A stretch of DNA of 32,310 nucleotides from an uncultured Bacteroidales bacterium (lineage in GTDB: Bacteria > Bacteroidota > Bacteroidia > Bacteroidales > UBA932), in NCBI GenBank assembly GCA_905234285.1, contig CAJOHK010000019.1, positions 34,290-66,599 on the forward strand, in the 5' to 3' direction. The first letter of the stretch is position 1; each line of letters starts with the position of its first letter. Position numbers and translations under genes: made by a program. The notes under the pieces were generated by a model. The model saw only the letters and a list, made by a program, of their open reading frames with translations. It was not told where the DNA came from and did no database searches. Positions 21,595-30,235 of the stretch are shown piece by piece.

Positions 21595-23211
21595 TTATTT
21601 GGAAGAGAGCAAAACATCCAGTGCCGCTTTCACAAAACGGACAAAGATGGGCTGCGGACGCTCGGGGGTGCTTTTTAGCTCGGGGTGGAACTGCGTGGCA
21701 ATAAAGAACGGGTGGGAGGGGATTTCTACCACCTCTACCAGATTGTGGTCGGGGTTGATGCCGCTCACTTTTAACCCCGCTGCCTCAAACGCCTCCCGGT
21801 ACTGATTGTTGAACTCGTAGCGGTGGCGGTGCCGCTCCGAGATGTCCGAGGTGCCATAAATGTCGCGGGCCAGGGTGCCATCCAGCAGGTGGCAGGGATA
21901 GGCCCCCAGGCGCATGGTATGGCCCATGAGCGTAAGTTTCTTCTGTTCCTCCATCATGTCGATGACGGGATGGCCTGTGTCCGGGGTCTCCTCGGTGGAG
22001 GCAGCATCGGCCCAGCCCAGTACATTGCGGGCAAATTCCACCACGGCCATCTGCATGCCCAGGCAAATCCCAAAGAAAGGAACGCCGCTTTCCCGGGCAA
22101 ACTGCACGGCGGCAATTTTTCCCTCCAGGCCGCGTGAGCCGAAGCCCGGGGCTACCAGGATGCCGTGCATGTGGCCCAGCACCTGCGCCACGTTGGAAGG
22201 GTTCAGGTGCTCGGACTGGATGCAGTGCACATGCACTTTGCATTCGTTGGCCGCACCGGCATGCACAAAACTCTCCTGAATGCTCTTGTAGGCATCCTGC
22301 AATTCTACATATTTCCCCACCAGAGCAATGTCTACCTCATGTTTGGGGTGTTTGAGTCTGTCCAGGAAGGCCGACAGTCCGGAAAGGTCCGGCTCGGGTA
22401 AATCGGGGATGTCCAGCTTGCGAACCACCATCTGGTCCAGGTGCTCGGCCTCCATGTTGAACGGCACCTGATAGATGCTCCAGGCGTCCATGGACTGGAT
22501 TACATGGCCGGGCTTTACGTTGCAGAACAGGGCAATCTTGCGGCGCAGCTCCGGCGTGAGCTCTTTCTCGGTGCGGCATACAATGATGTCGGGGTGCACG
22601 CCCTGGGACTGCAGTTCCTGCACGGAGTGCTGCGTGGGCTTGGTCTTGAGCTCCTGGGCCGCCTTCAAATAAGGAATGAGCGTGAGGTGAATGCTCAGGA
22701 AATCCTCCTCGGGCAGTTCCCATTGCAACTGACGCATGGCCTCTACAAACGGCTGGCTTTCCATGTCACCCACAGTTCCTCCGACCTCGGTAATAATCAC
22801 ATTATAATCGCCCGTCTTGCCCAGGAGCAGCATGCGACGTTTGATTTCGTCGGTAATGTGCGGCACAATCTGGACCGTCTTGCCCAGGTAGGCGCCTTCC
22901 CGCTCGCGGGTGATCACCGTATTATAAATGCGGCCGGTAGTCACATTGTTGGCCTGGGAGGTGTACACGCCCAGGAAACGCTCATAGTGCCCCAGGTCCA
23001 GGTCGGTCTCGGCGCCGTCCTCGGTCACATAGCACTCGCCGTGCTCGTAGGGGTTCAGGGTGCCGGGGTCGATATTCAGATAGGGGTCAAACTTCTGGAT
23101 GGTTACACGCAGCCCCCTGGCCTGTAACAACTTGGCCAGGGAGGCGGCAATGATGCCTTTCCCCAGGGAAGAGGCCACGCCGCCGGTTACAAAAATATAT
23201 TTGGTGTTCAT
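21595..23211 (-). CDS. pyrG: CTP synthase
   Basis: Makes CTP from UTP, ATP and glutamine. 538 residues from MNTKYIFVTGGVASSLGKG; nine upstream in-frame residues overlap the glnN stop region and are not conserved. The synthetase domain has GGVASSLGKGIIAASLAKLL, DPYLNIDPGTLNPYEHGE and EVGGTVGDMESQPF; the glutamine amidotransferase domain has PFFGICLGMQMAVVEFAR (nucleophile Cys) and FIATQFHPELKSTP (His and Glu of the triad). Normal length. It follows glnN by four bases, placing a glutamine consumer directly after a glutamine producer. Confidence 0.98.
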   Translation of the reverse strand: MNTKYIFVTGGVASSLGKGIIAASLAKLLQARGLRVTIQKFDPYLNIDPGTLNPYEHGECYVTEDGAETDLDLGHYERFLGVYTSQANNVTTGRIYNTVITREREGAYLGKTVQIVPHITDEIKRRMLLLGKTGDYNVIITEVGGTVGDMESQPFVEAMRQLQWELPEEDFLSIHLTLIPYLKAAQELKTKPTQHSVQELQSQGVHPDIIVCRTEKELTPELRRKIALFCNVKPGHVIQSMDAWSIYQVPFNMEAEHLDQMVVRKLDIPDLPEPDLSGLSAFLDRLKHPKHEVDIALVGKYVELQDAYKSIQESFVHAGAANECKVHVHCIQSEHLNPSNVAQVLGHMHGILVAPGFGSRGLEGKIAAVQFARESGVPFFGICLGMQMAVVEFARNVLGWADAASTEETPDTGHPVIDMMEEQKKLTLMGHTMRLGAYPCHLLDGTLARDIYGTSDISERHRHRYEFNNQYREAFEAAGLKVSGINPDHNLVEVVEIPSHPFFIATQFHPELKSTPERPQPIFVRFVKAALDVLLSSK

Positions 23212-23215
23212 TGGA

Positions 23216-25402
23216 TTAGTTGATAAAGAGAAGTTCACGGTATTTAGGCAGCGGCCACAGGTCGTTGTCGGTGAGTTCTTCCAATTTGTCTATGCTTTCT
23301 CTTAAAAGCCGAAGATCCCCGGCCGCTTTCTCGGCGGCCAGCGCCTTTTGGCAGGCGTCGTCCAGGGCTTCGGCGCTTTCCCGGGCGGCGTTGAGGGCAT
23401 CGGCCCGTCCCTTAATCTCGGCAATGAGGGCCGAGCTTTCCCGAATCAGGGTAATCTGCGTATCGGAGAGGCCCTGCCACGTGTTGGGGAAGTTCTGCCG
23501 GAGCAAATCTACGTCCTGCAGCAGGCGCTTCTGGTATTCTACGCCGGCGGGGAGGATGTGATTGAGGGCCATCCGGGCGGCCATGCGCGCCTCGATGAGC
23601 ACCTTGGTAGAGTAGGTTTCCCACTTTACCTCGTTGCGGGCTTCCAGCTCCTTGAGGTTGTAAATGCCCGTCTGGGTAAACAGGTCCTCGGTTTCGGGAG
23701 TGGTGAACTGGCAAAACATTTTGGGAACGCTGGTCTCGGTGTCCAGTCCGCGCCGGGCGGCCAGGGCCTTCCACTCCTCGCTGTAACCGTTGCCGTCAAA
23801 GCTGATGGTGTCCAGCACCGAGGCGATGAGGGGCTTGAGGCAGTCCATAACGGCCGTCTCCAGGCTGGAACCTTTGGATATGGCCTGGTCTACCTGGGCT
23901 TTAAATGCCTTCAGCTGCTGGGCCACGGCCGCGCTCAGGACGGTGAGCGCCCCGGCGCAGTTGGCGCTGGACCCCACGGCGCGAAACTCGAAACGGTTGC
24001 CGGTAAAGGCAAAGGGCGAGGTACGGTTGCGGTCCGTATTGTCTACAAAAATCTCTGGAATCTCCACCAGGCCGATGCCCCGGCCCTTCTTGCCGGAGAT
24101 GGTGATGGGCGTGTCGGAGGGCACTTCCAGCAGCTTGCGCAGCACGCTGGTCATGGTTTGTCCCAGGAAGGCCGATACAATGGCGGGCGGCGCTTCGTGG
24201 GCTCCCAGCCTGTGTGCATTGCTGGCGCTGGCCACACTGGCCTTCAACAGCCCGTTGTGCCGCTGCACGGCTGCCAGTACATTTACAAAGAAGGTGACAA
24301 ACTGCAGGTTACCGCGGGCGTCTTTGCCCGGAGCCAGCAGCTGCACGCCCGTGTCGGTTCCCATGGACCAGTTGTTGTGCTTGCCGCTGCCGTTAATGCC
24401 CTCGAAGGGCTTCTCGTGGAACAGGACCACAAAGCCATGCTTGCGCGCAATGCGCGTCATCACGTTCATGATCATCTGGTTGTGGTCGTTGGCCAGATTG
24501 GCTTCCTCGTACACGGGGGCCATCTCAAACTGGTTGGGGGCTACCTCGTTGTGGCGGGTCTTCAGGGGAATGCCTAATTTATAGCCGGCGGTTTCCACAT
24601 CCTTCATAAAGGCGGCCACGCGGGAAGGAATGGCGCCAAAATAATGGTCGCTCAGCTGCTGGTTCTTGGACGAGGAATGCCCCATGAGGGTTCGTCCCGT
24701 GAGCATGAGGTCCGGCCGGGCGGCAAACAGGTCTTCGTCTACCAGGAAGTACTCCTGCTCCCAGCCCAGATAGGAATAAACACGCTGCACCTTGGGGTCG
24801 AAGAGCCGGCACAGCGGTACGGCGGCATCGTTCAGGGCCTTGAGCGCCTTTTTGAACGGGGTTTTATAATCCAGGGCCTCGCCGGTGTAGGAGATGAACA
24901 CCGAGGGGATGCAAAGCGTATCGTCCTGGATAAAAACCGGCGACGTGGGGTCCCAGGCCGTGTAGCCGCGGGCTTCGAAGGTGGCGCGGATGCCGCCGTT
25001 GGGGAAGGACGATGCATCCGGCTCCTGCTGCACCAGCGACTTGCCGTCGAACTGCTCAATGACGCAGCCCGTTCCGTCGGGCGTCAGGAAGGCATCGTGC
25101 TTCTCGGCGGTTCCTTCGGTGAGCGGCTGGAACCAGTGCGTCACATGGGTGGCGCCGTGCTCCAGCGCCCACACCTTCATGCCTTCGGCCACTTTGTCGG
25201 CCGTGGCGGCGTCTAAGGGAACCCCGTCGTCTACGCAGTGCACCAGCCGGGCATAGGTCTGGCTGTCCAAATACTTTTTGCTGTTAGCACGGCCGAAGAC
25301 GAGGGAGCCAAAGAAATCGGAGGGTTTCCCGTCAGGGGTTTCTACTGCAATAGCCTTCTTTTTGAAGGCCCCCTGCACAACGTCGAATCGAAGATGTCCC
25401 AT
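23216..25402 (-). CDS. glnN: Glutamine synthetase type III
   Basis: Makes glutamine from glutamate, ammonia and ATP, the main route of ammonium assimilation. 728 residues, the size of GSIII (GSI ~470, GSII ~370). Catalytic-domain signatures: RTLMGHSSSKNQQLSDHYFG, KTRHNEVAPNQFEMAPVYEE, LFHEKPFEGINGSGKHNNWS, and NRTSPFAFTGNRFEFRAVGS. The C-terminal ~200 residues include a helical region ending DNDLWPLPKYRELLF, as usual for GSIII. It sits between guaA (12-base gap) and pyrG (four-base gap), both of which use glutamine as amide donor. No separate promoter is evident, so it probably depends on the guaB promoter or on an internal one in guaA. Confidence 0.97.
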   Translation of the reverse strand: MGHLRFDVVQGAFKKKAIAVETPDGKPSDFFGSLVFGRANSKKYLDSQTYARLVHCVDDGVPLDAATADKVAEGMKVWALEHGATHVTHWFQPLTEGTAEKHDAFLTPDGTGCVIEQFDGKSLVQQEPDASSFPNGGIRATFEARGYTAWDPTSPVFIQDDTLCIPSVFISYTGEALDYKTPFKKALKALNDAAVPLCRLFDPKVQRVYSYLGWEQEYFLVDEDLFAARPDLMLTGRTLMGHSSSKNQQLSDHYFGAIPSRVAAFMKDVETAGYKLGIPLKTRHNEVAPNQFEMAPVYEEANLANDHNQMIMNVMTRIARKHGFVVLFHEKPFEGINGSGKHNNWSMGTDTGVQLLAPGKDARGNLQFVTFFVNVLAAVQRHNGLLKASVASASNAHRLGAHEAPPAIVSAFLGQTMTSVLRKLLEVPSDTPITISGKKGRGIGLVEIPEIFVDNTDRNRTSPFAFTGNRFEFRAVGSSANCAGALTVLSAAVAQQLKAFKAQVDQAISKGSSLETAVMDCLKPLIASVLDTISFDGNGYSEEWKALAARRGLDTETSVPKMFCQFTTPETEDLFTQTGIYNLKELEARNEVKWETYSTKVLIEARMAARMALNHILPAGVEYQKRLLQDVDLLRQNFPNTWQGLSDTQITLIRESSALIAEIKGRADALNAARESAEALDDACQKALAAEKAAGDLRLLRESIDKLEELTDNDLWPLPKYRELLFIN

Positions 25403-25414
25403 AATGACGAAAAA

Positions 25415-26992
25415 TCATTCCCACTCAATGGTTGCCGGCGGTTTGGAGGAGATGTCGTATACCACCCGGTTTACGCCGCGCACTTTGCGGATGATTTCGT
25501 TGGAAACATCGCGCAGGAAGTCGTAGGGGAAGGGGAACCAGTCGGCCGTCATGGCGTCGGTGGACACTACGGCGCGCAGGGCCACGGGGTTCTCGTAGGT
25601 ACGCTCGTCGCCCATCACGCCCACGCTCTTGACAGGAAGCAGAATTACGCCGGCCTGCCAGATGGCGTCGTACAGGTTAGTGGCCATTTCCCTAGGGTCG
25701 GCGGCCGAAGGGAAGCCCATGCCCGTACAGTCGTAGGCGCGCAGGCCGCGAATAAAGATATCGTCGGCTTCCCGCAGGATGGCCAATTTGTCTTCGGTGA
25801 CTTCGCCGATGATGCGGATGGCCAGCGATGGGCCGGGGAAAGGATGGCGGTTGATGAGGCTGTCGGGGATGCCCAGGGCGCGGCCCACGCGGCGCACCTC
25901 GTCTTTGAACAGCATGCGCAGCGGCTCTACCACCTGCAGTTGCATGTCCTTGGGCAGGCCGCCCACGTTGTGATGGCTCTTGATTTTGGAGGCGATGCCG
26001 GGGATGCCGGCGCTCTCGATCACATCTGGATAAATGGTTCCCTGTGCCAGCCAGCGGGCGCCTTCGATGCCTTGGGCATAACGGTCGAAGGTCTCTACAA
26101 ACAACCGGCCGATGGTCTTGCGCTTGGCCTCGGGGTCTTCCAGGCCCTTGAGCGCCTGCAGGAAGTCGGCCGAGGCATCGGCGCCTATTACGTTGAGGCC
26201 CATATTCTGGTACGAGGCCAGCACGTCCTGGAATTCGTTTTTGCGGAGCAGGCCGTTATTTACAAAGATGCAGGTGAGCTGCTTGCCAACGGCTTTGTGC
26301 AGCAGCACGGCCGCCACGGTGGAATCTACACCGCCGCTAAGGCCCAAGATTACTTTATCCCCGCCAATTTTCTGCTGCAACGCCTCTACAGTAGACTCAA
26401 TGAAGGAATCCGGCGTCCAGTCCCCTTTGCAGCCGCAGATGCCCAGGGCAAAGTTGGCCAGCATTCTGGCGCCCTGGGCGGTGTGGTACACCTCCGGATG
26501 GAACTGCACGGCATAGGTGGGTTCGTCGGCCCACTCGTAGGCGGCATTCACCACATCTGGCGTAGAGGCTATTACGTGGGCGCCATAGGGGAGGGCCGAT
26601 ATGCTGTCGCCGTGCGACATCCACACTTGCGACTGTGCGCTCACGCCCTGCAGCAAGGGCGAGGGGGCCACCACCTTGAGTTGCGCCCGGCCATATTCGC
26701 GGGTATTGGAGGCCTCTACCTTGCCGCCGCCGGTGTGTGCCAGATACTGGGCGCCATAACAGATGCCCAGCAGTGGCAGCTTGCCTTTGAACAGCGACAA
26801 GTCCACCTGGGGGGCGTTGGCGTCCCGCACCGAGCAGGGGCTGCCGGAGAGGATGATGCCTTTTACGCTGGCATCCAGCGCCGGAACCTTGTTATAAGGA
26901 TAGATTTCACAATAGACGTTGAGCTCCCGCAGGCGGCGGCCGATGAGCTGCGTCACCTGGGAACCAAAGTCCAGAATGAGGATTTTATCCAT
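25415..26992 (-). CDS. guaA: GMP synthase (glutamine-hydrolysing)
   Basis: Converts XMP to GMP with ATP and glutamine. 525 residues. The class I glutamine amidotransferase domain (1 to ~195) shows [30 protein letters not shown] (nucleophile Cys) and [11 protein letters not shown] (His, Glu). The ATP-pyrophosphatase domain has [19 protein letters not shown], and the dimerisation domain ends with KPPATIEWE, the standard C-terminus. Its ATG lies inside the end of guaB (8-base overlap), so translation is coupled and the IMP-to-XMP-to-GMP steps are co-expressed. Confidence 0.98.
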   Translation of the reverse strand: MDKILILDFGSQVTQLIGRRLRELNVYCEIYPYNKVPALDASVKGIILSGSPCSVRDANAPQVDLSLFKGKLPLLGICYGAQYLAHTGGGKVEASNTREYGRAQLKVVAPSPLLQGVSAQSQVWMSHGDSISALPYGAHVIASTPDVVNAAYEWADEPTYAVQFHPEVYHTAQGARMLANFALGICGCKGDWTPDSFIESTVEALQQKIGGDKVILGLSGGVDSTVAAVLLHKAVGKQLTCIFVNNGLLRKNEFQDVLASYQNMGLNVIGADASADFLQALKGLEDPEAKRKTIGRLFVETFDRYAQGIEGARWLAQGTIYPDVIESAGIPGIASKIKSHHNVGGLPKDMQLQVVEPLRMLFKDEVRRVGRALGIPDSLINRHPFPGPSLAIRIIGEVTEDKLAILREADDIFIRGLRAYDCTGMGFPSAADPREMATNLYDAIWQAGVILLPVKSVGVMGDERTYENPVALRAVVSTDAMTADWFPFPYDFLRDVSNEIIRKVRGVNRVVYDISSKPPATIEWE

Positions 26993-28061
26993 TGTAATTG
27001 GGCGATTTTTCGGCTATTTGAACGTCGTGGGGATGGTTCTCGATGACGGAGGCGGGGCTCACGCGCACGAAGCGGGCGCTGCGCAGGGTTTGCAGGTTCT
27101 CGGCGCCCACATAGCCCATGCCGGCCCTGAGGCCGCCTTCCAGCTGGTACAGGACATCGGCCACGGGGCCCTTGTAGGGGACGCGGGCTACTACGCCCTC
27201 CGGGACCAGCTTCTTGGTACCCTTTTGGAAATAGCGGTCGGCCGATCCGGCCAGCATGGCCTTGATGGTGCCCATGCCGCGGTAGGTCTTCATGGGCTGG
27301 CCGTTCACCTCTATAATCTCGCCGGGGGCTTCATCGGTGCCGGCAAAGAGGGATCCGCACATGGCGCAATGGGCGCCGGCCGCCAGGGCTTTGACTACGT
27401 CGCCGGAGTAGCGCATGCCGCCGTCGGCAATCACTGGAATCTCATCACCGGCTACGGCGGCCACCTCGGCAATGGCGGTGAGCTGGGGCATACCCATGCC
27501 CGCCACAATGCGGGTGGTGCAGATGGAGCCGGGGCCCATGCCCACCTTGAGGCCGTCGGCACCGGCCCTGATAAGGTCATATGCCGCCTGCGAGGTGGCA
27601 ATGTTGCCGGCCACCACGTCCATTTGCGGGTAGGCCGCTTTGATTTCCTTGAGGGCGTCAATCACGCCTTTGGAATGGCCGTGGGCGCTGTCCAGCACAA
27701 TGGCGTCTACGCCGGCATTGACCAGCGCCTGCACCCGTTCCATCAGGTCCGGGCTCACACCGGTGCCGGCCGCTACCGGCAGCCCTTCGGCCTTTACCTT
27801 GGCCACCTCGGCCGCCTGGGCCTCGATGCCCATGTTCTTATGGATGACGCCAAGTCCGCCGGCCTTGGCCATGGCGATGGCCATGGGAGCCTCGGTAACG
27901 GTATCCATGGCTGCCGATACAAAGGGCAGTGCCAGGTCAATGTGCCGGGAGAATCGGCCACGGATGTTTACCTGACGGGGGAGAACCTCCGAGTAGGCGG
28001 GGCACAGGAGTACATCGTCAAAGGTGATGCCTTCCATGAAAATGCGGTCAGAGAGAGCCAT
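26985..28061 (-). CDS. guaB: IMP dehydrogenase lacking the CBS domains
   Basis: Oxidises IMP to XMP with NAD+, the committed step of GMP synthesis. The protein has 358 residues against ~490 in most bacteria. The N-terminal barrel motifs ([44 protein letters not shown]) run straight into [20 protein letters not shown] and then [14 protein letters not shown], with none of the ~120-130 residues of the CBS pair. Catalytic features are intact: [15 protein letters not shown] with the active-site Cys, [18 protein letters not shown], and [19 protein letters not shown] (the flap region). CBS-less IMPDHs are known in a few lineages. Without the Bateman module, allosteric control by purine nucleotides should be absent (inference). 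It is the first gene of the cluster. Confidence 0.96.
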   Translation of the reverse strand: MALSDRIFMEGITFDDVLLCPAYSEVLPRQVNIRGRFSRHIDLALPFVSAAMDTVTEAPMAIAMAKAGGLGVIHKNMGIEAQAAEVAKVKAEGLPVAAGTGVSPDLMERVQALVNAGVDAIVLDSAHGHSKGVIDALKEIKAAYPQMDVVAGNIATSQAAYDLIRAGADGLKVGMGPGSICTTRIVAGMGMPQLTAIAEVAAVAGDEIPVIADGGMRYSGDVVKALAAGAHCAMCGSLFAGTDEAPGEIIEVNGQPMKTYRGMGTIKAMLAGSADRYFQKGTKKLVPEGVVARVPYKGPVADVLYQLEGGLRAGMGYVGAENLQTLRSARFVRVSPASVIENHPHDVQIAEKSPNYNG

Positions 28062-28088
28062 ACTATGTATAATTAATCAATAATTCCT

Positions 28089-28096
28089 TATCTTTG
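28089..28096 (+). promoter_or_regulatory. -7 box TATCTTTG for the secreted protein
   Basis: TATCTTTG lies seven bases before the ATG at 28104, implying a very short leader. The guaB start is only 42 bases away on the other strand; I see no TAnnTTTG for guaB in this gap, only an AT-rich stretch. Confidence 0.6.
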
Positions 28097-28103
28097 CAGG
28101 TGT

Positions 28104-28622
28104 ATGAAACGTGTTATTTTCATCATCCTGCTGCTTATGTTCGCTAAATTCGGCGCCAAGGCGCAAACCCGGGGTTACTCCGACAACGCCTCCGGAACCT
28201 TTGTCGTGGGCCTGGACAGCTACTTTTACGGTGCGTCCGGTTCCCTGGACTTTGAACTGGGTGGTACCACCCATCAGGCTTCGGTTTCCAACGGGGCGGT
28301 TTCCGTAGACGGGGAACTCCTGCCCGGGGAAAACGCCGATACGGAAACGGTCATCGGCCTCCACGACTTTACCGGAAACCGCATTCCGGAGCTGCTGGTG
28401 GGACGTCGCACCCCTGGTTCCGTCGGGGCTACCGTTTACAGCTTCAAGGACAAACGCTGGCAGCCGGTGGGCCAAATGCTCATCCGGGGGGGCCAGGAGA
28501 TCCGGGTATTCCGTCAGGTTGTATCCATCCGCCGTGACGGGGTCCTTTGTTCCTGGACCTGGCACGGTAACAAGTTCGACTACAAAGCCTCCGACGGGTC
28601 GCCCGAACCTAGCCTTCCGTAA
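28104..28622 (+). CDS. Hypothetical secreted protein
   Basis: 172 residues with an N-terminal signal peptide (MKRVIFIILLLMFAKFGAKA, probable cleavage after AKA). The mature part is Gly-rich and beta-rich, with DNASGTFVVGLDSYFYGASG and a C-terminal ELLVGRRTPGSVGATVYSFK. It has no cysteines in the mature region apart from one near the end (VLCSWTWHGNKFDY). I do not recognise the family; a periplasmic or surface-exposed location is likely. Its 3' end overlaps the convergent apt-type gene by 14 bases. Confidence 0.72.
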   Translation: MKRVIFIILLLMFAKFGAKAQTRGYSDNASGTFVVGLDSYFYGASGSLDFELGGTTHQASVSNGAVSVDGELLPGENADTETVIGLHDFTGNRIPELLVGRRTPGSVGATVYSFKDKRWQPVGQMLIRGGQEIRVFRQVVSIRRDGVLCSWTWHGNKFDYKASDGSPEPSLP

Positions 28623-29184
28623 CGTGAATCAGTGACTTCACGGGAGCCAGGTCTTCCAGGCGCCCCCGGCCGGGAAGGTCGTCAATCTCCACCAGGAAGA
28701 CAAAATCCTTCACCTTTACGTTGTAGGTCTTTCCGTCTATCACTACTTTCTGGGCGTTGAGGCCCATAGCCAGGCCGCGAGCAGTGCCGCCGGTGGCCAG
28801 GATGTCATCGAAGAAAGTAATCTCGATGGTGTTCCCTTCCGGCTTGGATGCGGCAATGTCCGAGCGGCGGAAATACACGTGGTCGGGGCCGTACTCCTTC
28901 ATTACCTCTACCTGCACCAGGTCTCCCTCCGAGAAGGGAAGCTTGCCTTTCTTACGCAACGGAATCACGTTCTGGATGTGGTTCTGTGCATAGAGCATGG
29001 CGGCCGAGAAGAGGAAACCGCGGGCCTCGGGTGCGGCAACGTTGGGCGCCGAACACATGGCCGTAAGATCCTCGGTGAGATGCTGGAACAACGCTTTGTC
29101 CTGCAGGAAGGGGATAATGTCCACAAAGTTGACTCCCTTGATGGGAAAGTCGGGATAGAATTTGATGAATTTACTGTAATCCAT
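28609..29184 (-). CDS. Adenine phosphoribosyltransferase family protein
   Basis: 191 residues. The N-terminal YPDFPIKGVNFVDIIPFLQD corresponds to the PDFPKKGIxFxDITPLL region of adenine phosphoribosyltransferase, and ITFFDDILATGGTARGLA is the PRPP-binding loop. PLRKKGKLPF matches the flexible-loop region (usually PxRKxGKLP). It is somewhat longer than the ~170-180 usual for Apt, with an extra C-terminal stretch (DDLPGRGRLEDLAPVKSLIH), so substrate preference should be treated as probable, not sure. Apt salvages adenine to AMP. The gene lies five bases after the hemerythrin-LuxR regulator, in the same direction, so the two may form a transcript. Confidence 0.82.
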   Translation of the reverse strand: MDYSKFIKFYPDFPIKGVNFVDIIPFLQDKALFQHLTEDLTAMCSAPNVAAPEARGFLFSAAMLYAQNHIQNVIPLRKKGKLPFSEGDLVQVEVMKEYGPDHVYFRRSDIAASKPEGNTIEITFFDDILATGGTARGLAMGLNAQKVVIDGKTYNVKVKDFVFLVEIDDLPGRGRLEDLAPVKSLIHVTEG

Positions 29185-29189
29185 GGTAT

Positions 29190-30113
29190 TTATTCTATGG
29201 AATTCATGTCGATGAGGTGGTTCAGGAGGGCGTACACCGTAAGGCCGGCCACCGTTTTGATGCCCGTTTTGCGGGTGATATTCTTGCGGTGGGTGATAAC
29301 AGTGTGGATAGAGAGGTCCAACTGGTCGGCGATCTCCTTGTTAAGCATGCCTTCGGCTACGCACACCAGGATTTCCTGCTCCCGCTGGGAGAGGACGTTG
29401 CCCTGGGCCGATTCCTGGAGGCTCTCCAGCACGGTGCGCTCCCTGGGGGCCAGGTGCGGCGCCAGCAGGGCGTCTTCCAGCACAATGTGGTGCCTGATGT
29501 CCCCGCTCAGGGTGTACAGGAGGAATACCACCTGGCAGGTGGCCTCGGGGTCGCAGCCTTCTGGCAGGTATTTGACCAGCAGGCTCTTGAGGTCCTCCAG
29601 TTTTTCCTCCATGCTCTCGTGCGCGCCTTCGAATTCGTTCACTTTGAACGAGGCCGACGACCCTGTTTCTACATAGGGGAACACGTGGGCTTCCTCGTAC
29701 TCAAAGTGGCGGGCCAATTCCTCTTTATACTCCTTATAAAAACGTCGAAGAATGACCTGGCTGCGGGCGTCGCAGGGCCGGATCATTCTTTCCAAGCCTT
29801 CCTCTACCATGCGAAGGCCCATTTGCAGATAATAGGTGTGGGAGATCCGCAGATAGCGCACGATGTCCGGGATGCTGGCCTGGGCCAGGGCCTCTGCGGT
29901 GGGCCGATATCCATCCTGCACATGTACCCGGCAAATGAGCAGGAAGGTTTCCGGGTCTATTCCCTTGGCGGCACAAATTTCCTCTACCGTGGCGTCCCCA
30001 AAGCCATATTGCAGTCCCATGCGGTTGAAAACGCCGGGGAGCGAGTCGTCCCTTTCCAGCAGCTGGGCCATCTTCATGCCCGGGCTCAGAAGATATCTTT
30101 CGGCGCTTTTCAT
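29190..30113 (-). CDS. Hemerythrin-like domain fused to a LuxR-type DNA-binding domain
   Basis: 307 residues from MKSAERYLLSP. Three parts: (1) residues ~1-65, like the ScdA/DUF542 N-terminal domain (LPGVFNRMGLQYGFGD-ATVEEICAAKGID), but the usual adjacent Cys pair is replaced by Tyr/Gly; (2) ~80-225, a four-helix hemerythrin-like domain with candidate iron ligands in RISHTYYLQ, ARHFEYEEAHVFPYV, EFEGAHESMEEKLEDL and DIRHHIVLEDALLAPH; (3) ~235-307, a LuxR/FixJ helix-turn-helix (LSQREQEILVCVAEGMLNKEIADQLDLSIHTVITHRKNI, listed here in parts: LSQREQEILVCVAEG, NKEIADQL, SIHTVITHRKNI). It is probably a transcription regulator sensing oxygen, nitric oxide or redox state through a di-iron site; the targets are unknown. 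The -7 box TATCTTTG is eight bases upstream. Confidence 0.87.
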   Translation of the reverse strand: MKSAERYLLSPGMKMAQLLERDDSLPGVFNRMGLQYGFGDATVEEICAAKGIDPETFLLICRVHVQDGYRPTAEALAQASIPDIVRYLRISHTYYLQMGLRMVEEGLERMIRPCDARSQVILRRFYKEYKEELARHFEYEEAHVFPYVETGSSASFKVNEFEGAHESMEEKLEDLKSLLVKYLPEGCDPEATCQVVFLLYTLSGDIRHHIVLEDALLAPHLAPRERTVLESLQESAQGNVLSQREQEILVCVAEGMLNKEIADQLDLSIHTVITHRKNITRKTGIKTVAGLTVYALLNHLIDMNSIE

Positions 30114-30120
30114 GAACTTA

Positions 30121-30128
30121 CAAAGATA
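30121..30128 (-). promoter_or_regulatory. -7 box TATCTTTG for the hemerythrin-LuxR gene
   Basis: TATCTTTG on the minus strand lies seven bases before the ATG at 30113, so the leader is very short. No clear -33 TTTG at 19 bases. A small hairpin (CGCCT/AGGCG, 30157-30171) lies further upstream. Confidence 0.6.
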
Positions 30129-30196
30129 CAAAAAAAACGCAAGTTTTACTGGGAGAACGCCTCAAAAAGGCGCATATTTATAAAAAATAAGGTGAC

Positions 30197-30215
30197 AAAA
30201 AAGTCATGTTGACTT
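30197..30215 (-). terminator. Weak hairpin terminator after the serpin gene
   Basis: On the minus strand AAGTCA-ACA-TGACTT forms a 6-bp stem with a 3-base loop (30215-30201), followed by TTTT. It is 20 bases past the serpin stop. The stem is short, so strength is uncertain. Confidence 0.45.
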
Positions 30216-30235
30216 AGGTGCCGCCTTCATTTTCG

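Noticed and set aside
25238..27046. A 602-codon plus-strand open frame across guaA
   Set aside because: Antisense shadow of guaA and the glnN start; no recognisable domain.
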